Shown: positions 60,592 through 64,000 of the stretch, piece after piece
How positions within the stretch are numbered: position 1 is the stretch's first letter
How the letters are laid out: every line of letters begins with the position of its first letter
NCBI RefSeq assembly: GCF_001426225.1
Contig: NZ_LMRT01000013.1
Coordinates: 276,723 to 340,722 of the forward strand
DNA: 64,000 bases
Reading direction: 5' to 3'
Source of the DNA: Allobosea sp. Leaf344
GTDB taxonomy: Bacteria > Pseudomonadota > Alphaproteobacteria > Rhizobiales > Beijerinckiaceae
Made by a program: the position numbers and the translations under genes
Notes under the pieces: model-generated
Databases searched by the model: none
The model's input: only the letters and a program-made list of their open reading frames with translations
What the model was told of the DNA's origin: nothing

Positions 60592-61800
60592 TCAGGCGGC
60601 CTTGCCCGCCTTGTCGCTCTCCATCAGCTCTACGAAGCGCTGGAACAGATAATGGCTGTCCTGCGGGCCGGGAGACGCTTCCGGATGGTGCTGGACACTG
60701 AAGGCCGGGCGGTCGGTCAGCGCGATGCCGCTATTGGACCCGTCGAACAGCGAAACATGGGTCTCGACCGCATGGGCGGGCAGCGAGTCCGGATCGACGG
60801 CGAAACCGTGATTCATCGAGACGATCTCGACCTTGCCGGTGGTCTTGTCCTGCACCGGGTGGTTGGCGCCATGGTGCCCCTGCTTCATCTTCAGGGTCTG
60901 GCCGCCGATGGCGAGCGCCAACATCTGATGGCCGAGGCAGATGCCGAAGGTCGGGATCTTGCGCTCGAGCAACTCCCTGATCACCGGGACGGCATATTCT
61001 CCCGTGGCGGCGGGGTCGCCCGGGCCGTTCGAGAGAAACACGCCATCGGGCTTCAGCGCCAGGATATCCTCGGCGCTGGCGGTGGAGGGAACGACGGTGA
61101 CCTCGCAGCCGGCCTTGGCGAGCAGGCGCAGGATGTTGCGCTTCACGCCGTAATCGATGGCGACGACCCGGTGGGCGGCCTTGTCGCGCTTGCCATAGCC
61201 GACCGGCCAGCGCCATGGCGTCTCTTCCCATTCATAGCGCTGGGCCGAGGTGACGAGCGGCACGAGGTCGAGCCCGGCCATGTCGGGCAGGCGGGCGGCC
61301 TCGGCCTTCAGCCGCGCGACGTCGAAGACGCCGTCGGGGCTGTGCGCGATGACGGCATTGGGCATGCCGCCGTCGCGGATCAGCGCGGTGAGCGCCCGCG
61401 TATCGACGCCGCAGATGCCGACGATGTTGCGGCTCTTCAGCCAGCTGTCGAAATGCCGGTTCGAGCGCCAGTTCGAGGGCTCGGTGATCGCGGCGTGCAG
61501 GACGACGCCGCGCACGCCCGAAGAGGCGGCGGCGTTGACCGTCTCGGTGTCGTCCTCGTTGACGCCGACATTGCCGATATGGGGGAAGGTGAAGGTGATG
61601 ATCTGCCCGGCATAGGAGGGGTCGGTCAGGATTTCCTGATAGCCCGTCATCGCCGTGTTGAAGCAGACCTCGCCCGGCGCCTCGCCGATGGCGCCGAGTC
61701 CGAAGCCTTCCAGCACGGTGCCGTCCGCCAGGACGAGCAATGCGGTCGCGCGGGGTTCTGTCCAGCCGCCGGCGGCGGGGTTTCCTTCGGAAGCGCTCAT
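60592..61800 (-). CDS. carA: Carbamoyl-phosphate synthase small subunit
   Basis: 402 residues. The N-terminal domain has LLVLADGTVLEGFG and GEVCFNTAMTGYQEILTDPSY. The class I amidotransferase domain has the nucleophile in FGICLGHQ and HHPEASPGP. It produces ammonia from glutamine for CarB. It is divergent from yqeY, as in other rhizobia. Confidence 0.97.
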   Translation of the reverse strand: MSASEGNPAAGGWTEPRATALLVLADGTVLEGFGLGAIGEAPGEVCFNTAMTGYQEILTDPSYAGQIITFTFPHIGNVGVNEDDTETVNAAASSGVRGVVLHAAITEPSNWRSNRHFDSWLKSRNIVGICGVDTRALTALIRDGGMPNAVIAHSPDGVFDVARLKAEAARLPDMAGLDLVPLVTSAQRYEWEETPWRWPVGYGKRDKAAHRVVAIDYGVKRNILRLLAKAGCEVTVVPSTASAEDILALKPDGVFLSNGPGDPAATGEYAVPVIRELLERKIPTFGICLGHQMLALAIGGQTLKMKQGHHGANHPVQDKTTGKVEIVSMNHGFAVDPDSLPAHAVETHVSLFDGSNSGIALTDRPAFSVQHHPEASPGPQDSHYLFQRFVELMESDKAGKAA

Positions 61801-61970
61801 GTCTATGTCTCGGTCCAGGCCGCGAGGCGCGGCAAGCGGCGGGGCGGCGAATGCGCGCTCCGCTGTCAGTCTCTCGGGCGAATGTATCTGGAGCGCGAGC
61901 CTTAAAGACGCGCCTCCGTGCCGTCAATCAAGGCTGGCGCATGCCGGCGCAAGAATAAGGGAATAACCAG

Positions 61971-62432
61971 ATGAGCAGCCTGCGCGAGCGCTTCACGGCC
62001 GATCTCAAGGACGCGATGAAGGCGGGCGACAAGGGCAAGGTCTCGACCCTGCGCCTGATCACCTCCGCCCTGAAGGACAAGGACATCGAGGCGCGCGGGC
62101 TCGGCAAGGGCGAGACCTCCGCCGACGAACTGCTCGCCCTGCTGCAGAAGATGATCAAGCAGCGCCAGGAATCGATCGCGATCTACGACGCCAATGGCCG
62201 TCCGGAGCTCGCCGCCGGCGAACGCGCCGAGGTCGAGGTGATCTCCGCCTATCTGCCGAAGCAGATGACCGATGCCGAGGTGAAGGCCGCCATCGACGCC
62301 GCCATCGCCGAGACCGGCGCCAGCGCCGTCAAGGACATGGGCAAGGTCATCGGCGTGCTGCGAGCGAACTACGCCGGCCAGATGGATTTCGGCAAGGTCA
62401 GCCCGATGGTGAAGGCTGCGCTGGGGGGCTGA
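61971..62432 (+). CDS. GatB/YqeY-domain protein
   Basis: 153 residues. LRERFTADLKDAMKAGDKGKVSTLRLI, the KQRQESIAIYDANGRPELA block and the C-terminal MGKVIGVL motif match YqeY. The fold resembles the tail of GatB, and a role in tRNA-dependent amidation or tRNA binding is suggested but not shown. AAGGGA precedes ATG 61971. It lies upstream of dnaG, a conserved rhizobial order. Confidence 0.93.
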   Translation: MSSLRERFTADLKDAMKAGDKGKVSTLRLITSALKDKDIEARGLGKGETSADELLALLQKMIKQRQESIAIYDANGRPELAAGERAEVEVISAYLPKQMTDAEVKAAIDAAIAETGASAVKDMGKVIGVLRANYAGQMDFGKVSPMVKAALGG

Positions 62433-62541
62433 GGGCGGCAGCTCGCGGGGCCGGCGTCCCGGCGGAAGACTGAAGCTCCGCCGGTCACGTGCTACCATCG
62501 CCCCGTTGGCAGAGACGCCGGCCGAGACCACATTGAGCAGC

Positions 62542-64000
62542 ATGAAGTTCCCGCCCTCCATCCTGGAAGAGATCAAGGCCCGGCTGCCGGTCTCGGCGGT
62601 CGTCGGCAAAAGGGTGCGGCTGGCCAAATCCGGGCGGGAATGGAAGGGGCTCTCTCCGTTCAACGCGGAGAAGACGCCGTCCTTCTTCGTCAACGACCAG
62701 AAGGGCTCGTTCTTCGATTTCTCCTCCGGCAAGAACGGCGACATCTTCAAATTCGTGATGGAGACGGAGGGGCTGTCCTTCCCCGAGGCCGTCGAGAAGC
62801 TGGCGGGGGAGGCCGGCGTCACCCTGCCGCGGATGACCCAGGAGGCGCAGGTCCAGGAGGAGCGCCGCAAGGGCCTGCACGAGGTCGTCGAGCTCGCGGC
62901 GCAGTTCTTCGAGGCGCAGCTGATGTCCGAGCGCGGCGGCGCGGCGCGGCGCTATCTCGCGACGCGCGGGCTGGACGGGGAGGCGCGCACGCGTTTCCGC
63001 ATCGGCTACGGCCCGGCGGACCGCTTCGCGCTGCGCGACCATCTCGCCGGCAAGGGTGTCGGCGCCGAATTGATGATGGAGGCGGGGCTGCTGATCCATG
63101 GCGAGGAGATCGCCGTGCCCTATGACCGCTTCCGCGACCGCATCATGTTCCCGATCCATGATTCGCGCGGGCGCGTCATCGCCTTCGGCGGGCGGGCGAT
63201 GAGCGCCGAGGTCTCGGCCAAATATCTCAATTCGCCGGAGACGCCGCTCTTCCACAAGGGCTCGCTGCTGTTCAACCACCACAATGCCCGCAAGGCGGCG
63301 CATGACAGCGGCCAGGTCATCGTCGTGGAAGGCTATGTCGACGTCATCGCCATGGCGCTGTCGGGTTTTCCGCAGACCGTCGCGCCGCTCGGCACCGCGC
63401 TGACGGAGGACCAGCTCGGCCTGCTCTGGCGGATGGCGGACGAGCCGGTGATCTGCCTCGACGGCGACAAGGCCGGGCGCAAGGCCGCGAGCCGGGCGAT
63501 CGATATCGCCCTGCCGATGCTGGAGCCGGGCAAGTCGCTGTCCTTCGCGCTGCTGCCGGAGGGCCAGGACCCCGACGATCTCGCCCGCGCCGGCGGGCGG
63601 GCGGCCGTGGCCGAGGTGCTAGCCGCGGCCCGCCCGCTGGTCGACATGCTGTGGACGCGGGAGGTCGAGGCGGGGCCGCTGGACACGCCGGAGCGCCGCG
63701 CGGCCTTCGAGCGGCGGCTGAAGGAGCCGCTGGCCCAGATCAAGGACGAGACGACGCGCAAACATTACCGCCGCGAGATGGAGGAACGGCTCGCGCAGCT
63801 CTTCGCCAGCGCCGCGCCGGCGCGGCAGGAGCGGCGCGAGGGTGGCTTCCAGCGCGGACGCGCCGCCGGCGGGCGCGGGGGCGGGCGCTTCGGACCGCCG
63901 CCGGCGCCCTGGGCCAACGGCCTGCTCAAGGCCAGCAGCCAGCTGACGCGCTCGCGCATCATGGCGCAGGGGCGGGGCGAGGATGCGCGGGAGGCCTTCA
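62542..64000 (+). CDS. dnaG: DNA primase, CHC2-type domain lacking zinc ligands, 3'-truncated
   Basis: 486 residues are visible; the C-terminal helicase-binding domain lies past the window. The CHC2-type N-terminal domain starts MKFPPSILEEIKARLPVSAV, but the usual Cys-Pro-Phe-His is SPFN (S38, N41) and the His-Cys-Phe-Gly-Cys is FDFSS (D59, S62), so all four zinc ligands are gone. The catalytic TOPRIM core is intact: VVEGYVDVIAM and CLDGDKAGRKAA. It synthesises primers at the replication fork. An upstream in-frame TTG at 62533 is less likely than ATG 62542. Confidence 0.93.
   Translation, partial: MKFPPSILEEIKARLPVSAVVGKRVRLAKSGREWKGLSPFNAEKTPSFFVNDQKGSFFDFSSGKNGDIFKFVMETEGLSFPEAVEKLAGEAGVTLPRMTQEAQVQEERRKGLHEVVELAAQFFEAQLMSERGGAARRYLATRGLDGEARTRFRIGYGPADRFALRDHLAGKGVGAELMMEAGLLIHGEEIAVPYDRFRDRIMFPIHDSRGRVIAFGGRAMSAEVSAKYLNSPETPLFHKGSLLFNHHNARKAAHDSGQVIVVEGYVDVIAMALSGFPQTVAPLGTALTEDQLGLLWRMADEPVICLDGDKAGRKAASRAIDIALPMLEPGKSLSFALLPEGQDPDDLARAGGRAAVAEVLAAARPLVDMLWTREVEAGPLDTPERRAAFERRLKEPLAQIKDETTRKHYRREMEERLAQLFASAAPARQERREGGFQRGRAAGGRGGGRFGPPPAPWANGLLKASSQLTRSRIMAQGRGEDAREAF

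Overview
The window looks like chromosomal DNA of a high-GC alphaproteobacterium of the order Hyphomicrobiales (Rhizobiales), possibly near Bosea or Methylobacterium. The genus is inference. The order rests on gene order: ffh-rpsP-rimM-trmD, rplS-leuC-leuD, carA divergent from yqeY-dnaG, carB-greA, and trxB-lysR next to an AbcR-type sRNA locus, all arrangements known from rhizobia. I see no rRNA, tRNA, transposase, phage genes or CRISPR array. The window starts inside a chemotaxis receptor gene and ends inside dnaG.

Bases 1-10.4 kb: chemoreceptor fragment, a RecD/Dda-like helicase, an ECF sigma/anti-sigma pair divergent from a secreted DUF4394 protein, then a minus-strand block rplS-leuC-(four small genes)-leuD. 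The small genes include a DUF6644 membrane protein paired with a secreted DUF6152 protein, and a zincin. Bases 10.6-24.7 kb: SDR oxidoreductase, two very small genes, an EF-G-like GTPase without the switch II histidine, an acyl-CoA ligase, a sulfite-oxidase-fold enzyme, mtaB-dapF, and a run of secreted or membrane proteins (GyrI-like, MBL-fold, esterase, LysE exporter, nitroreductase, CAP lipoprotein). Bases 25-29.3 kb: ffh, a small coupled ORF, rpsP, rimM, a HAD phosphatase and trmD.

Bases 29.27-30.41 kb hold ten tandem imperfect palindromes directly after trmD. In many relatives rplS follows trmD. Here rplS lies 19 kb away on the other strand, and one inversion between about 10.5 and 29.3-30.4 kb would restore the usual order, so the palindrome array sits at a likely rearrangement breakpoint.

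Bases 30.4-43.6 kb: metabolic and envelope genes (PQQ sugar dehydrogenase, histidine phosphatase, Bug-type binding protein, crotonase, YaiI, SemiSWEET, DUF486, methyltransferase, rhodanese-like, aspartate aminotransferase, transglutaminase-like, a two-gene operon of very small proteins, lytic transglycosylase, RidA, leuB, msrP). Bases 43.6-52.8 kb: ogt, a probable AbcR small RNA with promoter and terminator, the LysR regulator (LsrB/VtlR type), trxB, an ELM1-family protein, an Lrp regulator, greA and carB.

Bases 52.9-64 kb: a probable zinc-starvation unit (Zur-like operator, COG0523 GTPase, AztD-like periplasmic zinc chaperone), GtrA, a methyltransferase, a Cfa-type synthase, an HD-GYP protein, an acetyltransferase, a truncated haemoglobin, carA, yqeY and dnaG. 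The DnaG N-terminal CHC2-type domain lacks all four zinc ligands.
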